Source: a virus
Direction: 5' to 3' (one strand)
DNA: 34,488 nucleotides
IMG/VR virus record: IMGVR_UViG_3300044530_001168
Location: 1-34,488 of that record
Positions 15,490 through 22,979 of this stretch are shown here, in pieces (the first letter of the stretch is position 1; the number at the start of each line of letters is the position of its first letter). The position numbers and the translations under genes are program-made. The notes beneath the pieces are model-generated. The model was not told the origin of the DNA. It saw only the letters and a list, made by a program, of their open reading frames with translations, and did not search any database.

Positions 15490-18104
15490 AATCGTGCCAT
15501 TTTAATGAGTAACCCCTGACGGTTCAGATGCCCTGCAATTGATGTAGCAAACTGCCCCGAATCAAACCCGTTGTAAATATTTATTTCACGCTCTTTTAGG
15601 AGTTCATTTGTTTTATCTAACTTGCTTTCGACCCCGCTTATATCTAATGACATAGACCGCGCTTGTTGATGGTCGCTTACTGCTTTGTCGATGTCTAAGG
15701 TATCGGTTACGAAATAGCCATTACTTGCACGCATAACCTTTAGTTTGCGTTGGTGTATGCCTTCAAACATTTGTTTATGTTTGGCCGTTAAGTCATGGTC
15801 CATAACGAATTCGCGTTTGTGGTACTTATACGGCCTACGTCCTACGGCTGTGCTTTCCTGCTCAGCCGGACCGTCACCGGTGTATCCGCCATCGTAGAAT
15901 TGATATTCTTGTGATGCATTCCGAATGGCTGCAATACTGGCTGTAATACCTGTTGCAATGGCTAAAACATTTGCTGCAGTTTCAACAAAGCTTTTTGAAT
16001 TCGCTATCTGCCGAATCGCTCCCGATATTGCAACGGCTTGATTTGCAACAATCACACCGGCATCAATAACACGCTGTTGGCGCTCGTATCTTTCGCGTTT
16101 TGCTAAAAGTTCATTTAATCGGTCCTCTTCAATCTTTAGTGATTCCTTAGACCCTTTCTCTTGACTATCTCTTATGGCTTCAACTCTTTGCTCCTGCAAT
16201 TGAATGAGCCTATCGGTTTTGTTTTGTTCGCTTGCAAGAAGTGATTGCGTTGCATCTGCCAACGCCATTGTATTGTCCCATAACTCCTGACGTGCTATTT
16301 GTTTGCGTTTTTCGGATTCCTCTTTTGTTATGCGTGTTATTTCTTTTTGAGTATCTCTTGCGGCTAATGTCTGATTCACTAATTGTACAGACAATTCAGC
16401 ATCTTCGTCTTTTCTTAATTGTTCCCTTCTCTTTTTCTCCCATTGTGAAAAAGGGTCTTGCCCCGGTTTATCTAAGTTGGCAATCTCTTCTTTCGTTAAC
16501 TTATCCGAATCTGCTCTTTCTTTTTGTGCTAGTTTTACTAATTCCTTTTGCCGTTTTTCGGCATCCTCTTTATCTTTCTTTTCTTTTTCTCTTGCGGCTT
16601 TTTCGGCTGCGGCTTGTTTCCTTCTTTCCTCCGCTTCTTTCTTTTTAGCCGCTTTTTCAAGGTCATCAGTTTCATCAAAAAGTTTTGCATTCGGATTCAT
16701 TGGCCCCGGATCACCTTTCCCCTGCGTCAACTGATTAAACGCCCTTCTTAATGTGGTCGCCTTTTGGACATATTTGTTAAACTGCTCTAAATATTTGTCA
16801 AGGTCTTTGCGGGCTTGAATTTCATCCAATGGATTACGCCGTCCTGCTAAAGCGTCATCAAGTCGGGCCTGTGCTTTATCTGCAAATCCTTTGTATTGAA
16901 TGGCTAAACGGGCGTATGTCATAGCCTGCTCCTCCATCTTCTTAATCCCGGCGGGGTCGTTGGCATACTTACCCGCTAAAGCGCCGGCATCTCTGTTTAC
17001 ATGCCTGTTGAATTGTTCGTCTACGCTTTCAAATGTGTAATTAATCCCGTTCAGAATCTCAGTCAAAAACGGCAAAAAACGCATCTTGACCGAATCCAAA
17101 GCGGCGCCGAAATCTTCTTTGATGTTATTGATTAACATCTTGTTTTTCTGTTCAATCCCCTCAGTGGTTTGCGCATAGATAGCTGTTGACCCCTGCAACT
17201 TCGTATAGAAATCACCTAAAACAAGATTTAAGCGGTCATGTTCAGACTTAACGCCCTTAACACTTAGCCCGTAATCTCTGAGGGTTTGACCGCCTCGGCC
17301 CTCCATGATGTTCACGACTTTTTCGGTCGCACTTGCTAAATCAATTCGTTCGGCTGAAGCTAATTCAATAATAACCGGCAACAACTTAGACAATTCCTCA
17401 CGGCTTACTTTGCCGTAATTCACTAAGGCTGTTTGCGCCTTCATGATGTCATCGTTATCAAATAACCCGTTGAATTTAGCTGCTAATTGGTCGGCTTCGC
17501 GTTGTAGCCCAATGAGCATATCACCTTTACCGATGTTGTTTAGTGAACGGCTAAGGTCATTGGCCACCTGTGTAGCCTCGCGAAATTCATCAGTCGCATC
17601 GCCGACAAATCCTGATACAGCATTCATAGCAGTTTGAAACAAGGCCATGCCACCACCAATACCCAAACCCATCGCTAAACTACTCCCGAATGATGATACC
17701 TTGCTGCCAAATGACTGAGCCTTAGTTGACATTGCAGCCAATTGATTATCGACCTTGCCTAACTCCCTGAGTAATGCCTGAACACTTGCGGGATCGTTTG
17801 TCTTTCTGAGTTGTTCGTATAAATCCTTTTGTGAACGCCGTAGTTTTTCTGTAAGGTCTAATTGCTTTTTTTGCGAAGTCGTAATGTTATCCGCAGCGGC
17901 CTGCATCTTCTTGAGTTCGCCGGTAAGCTGTTGAACTTTCGCTGGGTCATTGGTTTTGCGTAGTTGGTCCTCTAACTTTGCGCCGCCGGTCCTGAGTTCG
18001 TCTAATACCTTATCCTGATGCTTCATTTCATCAGTCACTTGCTTCAACTCCTTTAGGTTTGAATCCCAACTAATTCGGGCAATTGCGTCAAATATTTCGG
18101 CCAT
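15486..18104 (-). CDS. Tail tape measure protein
   Basis: The protein has 872 residues and is the longest in the window. The N-terminal 130 residues are coiled coil with a duplicated unit (LRKTNDPAKVQQLTGELKKM at 48-67 and LRKTNDPASVQALLRELGKV at 99-118). Then comes a hydrophobic Gly-rich segment (FGSSLAMGLGIGGGMALFQT at about 139-158), a long helical region with a Lys/Glu-rich coiled coil (KKEAEERRKQAAAEKAAREK) and a second hydrophobic part (VIVANQAVAISGAIRQIANS). This is the typical tape measure plan. The protein sets tail length and is ejected with DNA; at 0.15 nm per residue a tail near 130 nm is expected. It follows the tail assembly chaperone region. Confidence 0.9.
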   Translation of the reverse strand: MAEIFDAIARISWDSNLKELKQVTDEMKHQDKVLDELRTGGAKLEDQLRKTNDPAKVQQLTGELKKMQAAADNITTSQKKQLDLTEKLRRSQKDLYEQLRKTNDPASVQALLRELGKVDNQLAAMSTKAQSFGSKVSSFGSSLAMGLGIGGGMALFQTAMNAVSGFVGDATDEFREATQVANDLSRSLNNIGKGDMLIGLQREADQLAAKFNGLFDNDDIMKAQTALVNYGKVSREELSKLLPVIIELASAERIDLASATEKVVNIMEGRGGQTLRDYGLSVKGVKSEHDRLNLVLGDFYTKLQGSTAIYAQTTEGIEQKNKMLINNIKEDFGAALDSVKMRFLPFLTEILNGINYTFESVDEQFNRHVNRDAGALAGKYANDPAGIKKMEEQAMTYARLAIQYKGFADKAQARLDDALAGRRNPLDEIQARKDLDKYLEQFNKYVQKATTLRRAFNQLTQGKGDPGPMNPNAKLFDETDDLEKAAKKKEAEERRKQAAAEKAAREKEKKDKEDAEKRQKELVKLAQKERADSDKLTKEEIANLDKPGQDPFSQWEKKRREQLRKDEDAELSVQLVNQTLAARDTQKEITRITKEESEKRKQIARQELWDNTMALADATQSLLASEQNKTDRLIQLQEQRVEAIRDSQEKGSKESLKIEEDRLNELLAKRERYERQQRVIDAGVIVANQAVAISGAIRQIANSKSFVETAANVLAIATGITASIAAIRNASQEYQFYDGGYTGDGPAEQESTAVGRRPYKYHKREFVMDHDLTAKHKQMFEGIHQRKLKVMRASNGYFVTDTLDIDKAVSDHQQARSMSLDISGVESKLDKTNELLKEREINIYNGFDSGQFATSIAGHLNRQGLLIKMARL

Positions 18105-18185
18105 AAATAAACCTTTGTTTAGATTTACTCAGTTAAATAGGCCGAAGCACGCCAACGGTTACAAAATTAAACCCTTTCTATGGAA

Positions 18186-18919
18186 TTATTTTCTTTTTTT
18201 TGCGTTCATGGCCTCAGACCTGTTTTTATCCGACTTCTGTTTGGCTTCCAACCGTCGCACCGCTTGTGAATTAGCGTATAAGAATTGGTAAAACGCTTCG
18301 ACACTCCATTTCATTACCTCTTTGATTTCAGAGGGTTTGCGGTCTGCAATGGTGAAGATAAGGTAGTTGTTTTCTTCAATACGCGCCTGTATCTCTAATC
18401 CAATGTCGGCAACTGGCTTTGGCGCTCTTTTACGGCTTGGAATACGGCTAATATATCGCTGTTGGATATATCCGCTGAGTTGTTGATGTAGGCGAAGGCC
18501 TTTGTGATAAAAAAATCCCGATTAGATTCGTCCCTCCTCCAAACCTCTTTTTTCTTCTTTTGAAATTCAACATCCATTTCAATCGGTTCATCATCCATCA
18601 TGAAGTAAACACAAGCCAAATCTTCGTAATGCTGCATTTCTGCTATGCGTTTGATTCGACCTTTGATGTTTTGCCCGATAGCAATACAATCCTGCTTTAG
18701 TTGCTTGATGTCATTGATTGTCATAGCGCGGTCGATTAGTTCAGACATCATGTTATCAAGAAAGTCCTCAGATATCCCCATCCTGATGTATAACTCCTGT
18801 ATTTCGGCCTCCATGTAGCGTTGATAAAGGATTTCATCCGCCTGATGGATTTCATAAAACTTATGGCCGTCTATGACCTTAACGGGTTCACGCCTCAGTT
18901 GTGGGTGTATTGCCTCCAT
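18186..18919 (-). CDS. Tail assembly chaperone, long product by -1 frameshift (G-T like)
   Basis: The 174-residue ORF ends at TAG (18395), but the -1 frame is open through that point and continues to TAA at 18186. A slip at the A_AAA of the 0-frame AAA codon (18428-18430) would join ...FQAVK to RAPKPVADIGLEIQARIEEN and on to a basic end (EAMNAKKRK). The fusion would have 244 residues. The extra part is helical and charged, with EVMKWSVEAFYQFLYANSQA. Location right before the tape measure gene is the hallmark of chaperone pairs such as lambda G/GT. The slip site is a candidate: it is a simple A-rich slip, not a perfect X_XXY_YYZ heptamer. Confidence 0.6.
18395..18919 (-). CDS. Tail assembly chaperone, short product (G-like)
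   Basis: The protein has 174 residues, mainly helical: HQADEILYQRYMEAEIQELY, then MSELIDRAMTINDIKQLKQD, then an acidic/basic segment with FQKKKKEVWRRDESNRD. It ends AVKERQSQLPTLD. Chaperones of this type bind the tape measure protein and prevent it from aggregating until the tube forms. The short form would be the major product and the frameshifted long form the minor one. The start overlaps the preceding 92-residue gene by 32 bases. Confidence 0.65.
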   Translation of the reverse strand: MEAIHPQLRREPVKVIDGHKFYEIHQADEILYQRYMEAEIQELYIRMGISEDFLDNMMSELIDRAMTINDIKQLKQDCIAIGQNIKGRIKRIAEMQHYEDLACVYFMMDDEPIEMDVEFQKKKKEVWRRDESNRDFFITKAFAYINNSADISNSDILAVFQAVKERQSQLPTLD

Positions 18920-19166
18920 TGGTTAGTTTGTTTAGTTGTTCTGTGATTCGGTCGCGTTCAGTCCCGGGCTTGTAATACGGCAGGATATAGTTCAGAATGC
19001 CGGGCCAACCATTGATGATATAAGCAGACCGCATGCGTTGATAGTGGTCAAGATGTTTAACCGCTTGGGGCATCTTTCCTGCTTCGATTAGTACATTTTT
19101 AGGCAATAGCTTTGCCATGTGCTTCATCTCAACTCTGACCTCCTTAGTTATGCCTGCTACAATCAT
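18888..19166 (-). CDS. Hypothetical protein upstream of tail chaperone
   Basis: The protein has 92 residues: MIVAGITKEVRVEMKHMAKL, followed by helical sequence (GKMPQAVKHLDHYQRMRSAY) and a polar tail. No signal peptide or motif is seen. It overlaps the upstream lipoprotein stop by four bases and the chaperone gene by 32. The coupling suggests a tail or packaging accessory role, but I do not recognise it. Confidence 0.55.
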   Translation of the reverse strand: MIVAGITKEVRVEMKHMAKLLPKNVLIEAGKMPQAVKHLDHYQRMRSAYIINGWPGILNYILPYYKPGTERDRITEQLNKLTNGGNTPTTEA

Positions 19167-19657
19167 GCGCGGTTGTATCTTACTACGTTAAAAACGCCGT
19201 TATGAATCAGTATCGTATCTGTGTTGTTATACAGCCTGAGTTGAAACAATCCAGTCATGGTTGTGTCTGTTATTTCTGTGAATTCGATATATGAACTACC
19301 ATCACCATGACTCATTGTATAACCGATGTTATCATGCTTTGCCCATGCATAAAACGGTCGCTGTGGACACGTCCAGCTATCTGAATCGCTATAACAACCG
19401 GTTGTGAGTGTATCGGTAACGATTTGAAATGAAACCCCGTTGTATGCATTACCGGGCTGTGCTTGACTGAATACAAACGGCTGGCATGCTGTAACAGAAC
19501 CCAACCAACCGAAGCTACCTGTTGACCATGTAACGGTATCGGTCTGATTAACAACATAGGAAATCGAACCCGACACAGGCGGTAATTGATAGTTTGGATT
19601 GCTCGATTGATTGCATGACAAAGCGAGGGCAAACAGCCCTATTAATAGGTATTTCAT
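19163..19657 (-). CDS. Second phage-encoded lipoprotein
   Basis: The protein has 164 residues. The N-terminus MKYLLIGLFALALSC is a lipoprotein signal with Cys15 as the likely modified residue, followed by a Ser/Asn-rich linker (NQSSNPNYQLPPVSG). The mature domain is beta-rich and contains two further cysteine pairs (TACQPFVF, TTGCYSDSDSWTC) that could form disulfides outside the cytoplasm. It lies between terminase and tail genes with four-base overlaps on both sides. Like the other lipoprotein (11422-11895), it would sit in the cell envelope; superinfection exclusion is the best-known use of phage lipoproteins. Confidence 0.65.
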   Translation of the reverse strand: MKYLLIGLFALALSCNQSSNPNYQLPPVSGSISYVVNQTDTVTWSTGSFGWLGSVTACQPFVFSQAQPGNAYNGVSFQIVTDTLTTGCYSDSDSWTCPQRPFYAWAKHDNIGYTMSHGDGSSYIEFTEITDTTMTGLFQLRLYNNTDTILIHNGVFNVVRYNRA

Positions 19658-20985
19658 AGTTTAAAAGTTTTCATATAGTCATTCAGATAGGTAGTTAATA
19701 GATATAGGAATCCATCAGTTAAGTGCATACCATATTCGGTATTGCCTGATGTCTTAAACATCTTATCTTTCCCCTCCTCAGTCGTAGCTAACTCAATATC
19801 AGCTATTAAGTCAACGGTTCCGACTGGGCAAAAGTACAACTTTGGATGGTTTTGCAAAATAGTATTTACAAAAATCCTGATTTCCCGCCATGCATTCTCG
19901 CCGGAATAGTTGATTTGGCACTTATCAATCTGATTAATACTAATCTTTAACGCCTCCCTTATCATGGTGTACATCGTAGCATTCGGGCTGTTAAACCCTT
20001 GATTCCGGTTGTGGCCTGATGGGTCGCCGGTTACCCTAAGCACCGCGCCGGGGAAATCAGTAAGTATGCGCTGACATAGCTGTGAAATTGTGCAGTTCGG
20101 TATCTTGTAGGATTTCAAAACGAATATAAACGAACCCGGAACCAATTGAGAAACCACGCATGTAGCGGGGTCGATGTTGAAGTCAAAACTGAGTATCAAC
20201 GGAAACGCTGGGTTGAACGGTATGCGTTCTGGGTAAACATGCCTTGATTTGTCGAATGCGTAGAACCACGGGTTTTTGTTTTCAAAGCTATTCCAATCCC
20301 CCTCAATCATTCGGGCCTTAATGTCGGGCGGCATTCGATTCCACACCTCCCATTGTTGCTTAGTGTTTGAGGGCTCATTAGTCGGGCTAAGTGGCACGAA
20401 TAGTTCCGATTGCGGCAAAGTTCCCGATTTGTAAGGCGTATATATTTCTTTTTTAATCCAACCGGGGTGCGGGTTGCATGTAGTTAATACAAGTGGGTTC
20501 GGTTCATCGGGAATATGCCACGATCCGACACGCTGAAGAACGGCGTTATAATATTCAAAACTCACGTCCTCCAATTGGTCAAAGAATGCGCCGTTAATCT
20601 CAAGGCCTAAAGTATCGGTGAAATCTTTATCCCTGCTTTCGTTTGCGCCTATGAAGAATATCCGCGCGCCGTTTGGTTTGTACAACAAGTGATAGTTAGA
20701 CCTTGATTTACTCCAATGCCATTTCTTTGAGCCTCTAAGTATCTTTGAAAATGTTTCAATCGTTGTGGATTCAAGGATAGTTAAATCCTTCCTGTGAACG
20801 CTCCATTTGCTTAAAGGGTATTGAATTGCAAGGGTAATCAATGCAAGCGAATTGGTAACGGTTTTGCCTCCCCTAATTGCCCCGCCTGAGTGAATCCTGT
20901 TATATGGGTTAAGCCCCTGCGCTGCGCCTATAATGGTTTGGAACAGATTGAATTGTGTGGGCCTATCTTTAAAACTAAATTGCAA
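19654..20985 (-). CDS. terL: Terminase large subunit
   Basis: The protein has 443 residues with the standard parts in order. The ATPase Walker A is GGAIRGGKT (34-42), Walker B is NGAFFDQLED (131-140) with the catalytic acidic pair, and the coupling motif is TTCNP (168-172). The nuclease acidic residues are likely in SFDFNIDP (266-273), VTGDPSG (318-324) and DGFLYLL near the end. It is the motor that drives DNA into the procapsid and cuts it. It lies one base from the small subunit gene and overlaps the lipoprotein gene by four bases. Length is normal for the family. Confidence 0.93.
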   Translation of the reverse strand: MQFSFKDRPTQFNLFQTIIGAAQGLNPYNRIHSGGAIRGGKTVTNSLALITLAIQYPLSKWSVHRKDLTILESTTIETFSKILRGSKKWHWSKSRSNYHLLYKPNGARIFFIGANESRDKDFTDTLGLEINGAFFDQLEDVSFEYYNAVLQRVGSWHIPDEPNPLVLTTCNPHPGWIKKEIYTPYKSGTLPQSELFVPLSPTNEPSNTKQQWEVWNRMPPDIKARMIEGDWNSFENKNPWFYAFDKSRHVYPERIPFNPAFPLILSFDFNIDPATCVVSQLVPGSFIFVLKSYKIPNCTISQLCQRILTDFPGAVLRVTGDPSGHNRNQGFNSPNATMYTMIREALKISINQIDKCQINYSGENAWREIRIFVNTILQNHPKLYFCPVGTVDLIADIELATTEEGKDKMFKTSGNTEYGMHLTDGFLYLLTTYLNDYMKTFKL

Positions 20986-20986
20986 T

Positions 20987-21322
20987 TTATCCGATTGTGA
21001 TTTTTGCGCCGTTTGGTAGTTCTAAAACCTGATGCTCTTTGTCTTTGCCTTCGGAGTCGGTTTCAGCTATTGGCGTCACGACCTTACCATAAGCCCGGTC
21101 TAATAGCAATTCAGCGGCTTTTATGTCTCCATCCAAAGCCCGTTTCTTAACCGCTTCCAATATCTGCTCAGCGGTTTGTATCCCGTTCTTATCTTCGGTT
21201 GACATTATTTTTTTCATCAATTCCTTCAATGCTGGGATTTCTTTAGGCCGTCCGTTCGGGTTCCCTGATTGGCCTTTTTTGAACGGCGTCCCTTTACCGA
21301 CTACGTTTTGTGGGTTTGGCAT
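20987..21322 (-). CDS. terS: Terminase small subunit (DUF5681-type)
   Basis: The protein has 111 residues. A Gly/Asn-rich motif FKKGQSGNPNGRPKE (about 14-28) is the DUF5681 signature, followed by helices (ALKELMKKIMSTEDKNGIQT, AVKKRALDGDIKAAELLLDR). Proteins of this type precede the large terminase in many phages and are taken as the DNA-recognition subunit. It is the first gene of the late operon, 35 bases from the likely transcription start, and is separated by one base from the large subunit. Confidence 0.75.
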   Translation of the reverse strand: MPNPQNVVGKGTPFKKGQSGNPNGRPKEIPALKELMKKIMSTEDKNGIQTAEQILEAVKKRALDGDIKAAELLLDRAYGKVVTPIAETDSEGKDKEHQVLELPNGAKITIG

Positions 21323-21363
21323 AAATGGACTGTTTTAGGACTGTTTGACTTTGAAATACAAAG

Positions 21364-21392
21364 CAAATATAAACTATATTTATCAAAACCAA
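21364..21392 (-). promoter_or_regulatory. Late operon promoter, Bacteroidota type
   Basis: On the minus strand TTG (21390-21392), 18 bases, then TATATTTG (21364-21371) fits TTG-N17-23-TAnnTTTG. Transcription would begin near 21357, 35 bases before the terminase small subunit ATG. It lies just downstream of a hairpin terminator, so late transcription appears to be started anew here. Confidence 0.6.
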
Positions 21393-21417
21393 ACAAGCCC
21401 CTTTTATGGGGCCTGTT
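21392..21417 (-). terminator. Terminator hairpin between early and late genes
   Basis: AACAAGCCCC (21392-21401) and GGGGCCTGTT (21408-21417) form a 10-bp stem, with one G-T pair on the minus strand and a 6-base loop. A T-rich stretch follows on the minus strand. It should stop leftward transcripts from the replication region before the terminase genes. Confidence 0.6.
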
Positions 21418-21499
21418 CAGAAATTGATAAAACAACATGAAAACGGATCAGTGCAAAGGTAATTAATAGGTTTGGAATTGCAAAAGATTTATTTCAGTT

Positions 21500-21516
21500 A
21501 TCCGGTAATTCCGGAT
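21500..21516 (-). terminator. Small hairpin after the 52-residue membrane protein gene
   Basis: ATCCGG (21500-21505) and CCGGAT (21511-21516) form a perfect 6-bp stem with a 5-base loop, four bases beyond the stop of the gene ending at 21520. No strong T run follows. It may be a weak terminator at the end of the leftward early genes. Confidence 0.35.
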
Positions 21517-21519
21517 GGG

Positions 21520-21678
21520 TTAATAAACCCAAATAATACAAATCAAATCTATCACCATTGCAATATAAATAAAATAATTGATTTCGATGTACAGATTTCG
21601 TTTCATCTTCTTTTCATTGTGTTCGATTACCGGAACGGCTGCGAAAAGTAGCAGCAGGATTGTTAGGAGGAGTTTCAT
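21520..21678 (-). CDS. Small two-segment membrane protein, 52 aa
   Basis: ATG at 21678 opens 52 residues. A hydrophobic N-terminus (MKLLLTILLLLFAAVPVI) is followed by a charged link (EHNEKKMKRN) and a second hydrophobic segment (FIYIAMVIDLICIIWVY) running to the end. Either two transmembrane helices or a signal-like start with one helix is possible. It is the last gene of the leftward early cluster, before the terminator and late promoter. Function unknown. Confidence 0.55.
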   Translation of the reverse strand: MKLLLTILLLLFAAVPVIEHNEKKMKRNLYIEINYFIYIAMVIDLICIIWVY

Positions 21679-21751
21679 ATGATTATTGTTTTATTTTTAT
21701 GGTCTGTTATGGCCTTGCGGATTATTGATTGGATGGGCATGGGTTAGTAGT

Positions 21752-21919
21752 TTACAGATGGTCAATATTAATCGGCTCCCAAGTATGCCCGTCTGTGGTA
21801 TAGACAAAACGAATCAGGTCATATACGACCATTTCAACATCGGGGTTAAAATCCTTCTCGGCATCAAACCAATTTGTTAGGAATGGCCGTTGTACGTTTG
21901 TTGTTATAAGGTATTGCAT
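21752..21919 (-). CDS. Small hypothetical protein, 55 aa
   Basis: ATG at 21919 gives 55 residues: MQYLITTNVQRPFLTNWFDA, then EKDFNPDVEMVVYDLIRFVY, ending in TTDGHTWEPINIDHL and TAA at 21752. The composition is balanced and acidic, unlike a random ORF. The start lies six bases from the stop of the preceding gene. I see no motif. The gene belongs to the set of small early proteins common in phages, often host-directed. Confidence 0.55.
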   Translation of the reverse strand: MQYLITTNVQRPFLTNWFDAEKDFNPDVEMVVYDLIRFVYTTDGHTWEPINIDHL

Positions 21920-21925
21920 CGGGTG

Positions 21926-22297
21926 TTATACTAAATAGCAATCTTGAACAAGTGAAACTTCACATTCATGCTTTGGGGTATTTATTTTGTCAGAAATATA
22001 AATTAAATCCACCTCAACGTGACAAACATATAATGTTAAATCATTACGGAAAATAGTATTAGGGGCTTTGATGACATCACCAACTTTAACTTCAACTAAA
22101 ATCTCCTTTCTAATTAGTGTCTTTGATTTGATTGTTCTATTGATAATATCTTTTGTTTCTTTTAAGTTGCAAGCTCTTGAGATAAACTTATCCCCATTAA
22201 AAATTTCGTGCCTGCCGTAAAGTTGCGGGTGATTTGCGTAATAAACATCAAAGCCTTTATATGCCCAATGTCCATATCCTAAGTTTTTAATTTTCAT
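21926..22297 (-). CDS. Hypothetical early protein, 123 aa
   Basis: The protein has 123 residues with an alpha/beta composition. It begins MKIKNLGYGHWAYKGFDVYY and has a basic middle (NRTIKSKTLIRKEILVEVKV). No membrane or known motif is seen. Sequence is AT-rich like its early neighbours. It is third in the transcript that probably starts at the promoter 22948-22978. Function unknown. Confidence 0.6.
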   Translation of the reverse strand: MKIKNLGYGHWAYKGFDVYYANHPQLYGRHEIFNGDKFISRACNLKETKDIINRTIKSKTLIRKEILVEVKVGDVIKAPNTIFRNDLTLYVCHVEVDLIYISDKINTPKHECEVSLVQDCYLV

Positions 22298-22337
22298 ATC
22301 TTACTTTTTACCGTTATCAATTTGATTGGAATGGTGG

Positions 22338-22643
22338 TTATATACCAATTTGTTTTTTAAATTGTGCATATGATTTATCTTGATGGCTGTCAATTATCGC
22401 AATCAATCTTTCTAATGGCATTTCAACTCTTATTAAACTTTTTTCTTCTCTGAATAAAAGGCCACTATCAAAATAAGCAATAACACCATCAAAAGGATTG
22501 TCTATCTTGCTTTTAAAACCATATGTATTTATATAATAGGTATTAACACCCAATAAATCAGCCGCGGTTTTTGCATTTTTGGCACAGACCATTTTTGTGA
22601 TTTGTTGCCCTCTGTACATGGTTGATATTGTATATTTTTTCAT
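22338..22643 (-). CDS. Hypothetical early protein, 101 aa
   Basis: The protein has 101 residues: MKKYTISTMYRGQQITKMVC, a helix over AKNAKTAADLLGVNTYYINT, and a C-terminus in DSHQDKSYAQFKKQIGI. The opening with a helix rich in Ala/Lys resembles small proteins seen in other Bacteroidota phages, but I cannot attach a function. It is second in the small-gene transcript downstream of the promoter at 22948-22978. Confidence 0.6.
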   Translation of the reverse strand: MKKYTISTMYRGQQITKMVCAKNAKTAADLLGVNTYYINTYGFKSKIDNPFDGVIAYFDSGLLFREEKSLIRVEMPLERLIAIIDSHQDKSYAQFKKQIGI

Positions 22644-22683
22644 TTAAAATTGTTTAATAATTACTATAATAAAAGTCTTCACA

Positions 22684-22923
22684 TTAGAAGCCTTTAGGTG
22701 TTTCTTCGCCTCTGTCAATGAAGTAATTTTTAATTATTTTTCTGACTTGTTGAATAGCTTTATCAAGGTCTGCATACTCTACAATGCCGCTTGTATTATA
22801 TCCGTTTTCTGACCATATATAAAACTGATTGCTTTCTTCGTTTTTTTCAATTTGGTAAACATCTTCAATCATTGGTTCTGTGATTGTTACTTTACCAAAT
22901 CCGATTGTTGTTTGAATTTTCAT
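22684..22923 (-). CDS. Hypothetical early protein, 79 aa
   Basis: The protein has 79 residues: MKIQTTIGFGKVTITEPMIE, then DVYQIEKNEESNQFYIWSEN, and a C-terminal helix with LDKAIQQVRKIIKNYF. The beginning MKIQ recurs in a further early gene of this phage (MKIQ at 30197; MRIQ at 30535), perhaps because of shared leader sequences. A very good promoter lies 25 bases upstream. Function unknown. Confidence 0.6.
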   Translation of the reverse strand: MKIQTTIGFGKVTITEPMIEDVYQIEKNEESNQFYIWSENGYNTSGIVEYADLDKAIQQVRKIIKNYFIDRGEETPKGF

Positions 22924-22947
22924 TTTCTTATTGTTTTAAATCTTACG

Positions 22948-22978
22948 CAAATGTATACCATATATTCAAACGAACAAA
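22948..22978 (-). promoter_or_regulatory. Promoter for the small early gene cluster
   Basis: Minus strand TTTG (22975-22978), 19 bases, then TACATTTG (22948-22955) is a near-ideal Bacteroidota promoter. ATGGTATACAT (22951-22961) overlaps the -7 element and resembles sites at other promoters here, so it may be an operator. The first gene starts at 22923. Confidence 0.65.
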
Positions 22979-22979
22979 T

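Noticed and set aside
16232-16751. Overlapping plus-strand ORFs of very hydrophobic Phe/Leu/Ser sequence
   Set aside because: Antisense of the Lys/Glu-rich coiled coil of the tape measure protein, which always gives such hydrophobic frames.
21675-21740. 21-residue ORF (MPIQSIIRKAITDHKNKTII) before the small membrane protein gene
   Set aside because: It has an ATGA overlap with the next gene, but is too short to support by sequence alone; it may be a leader peptide.
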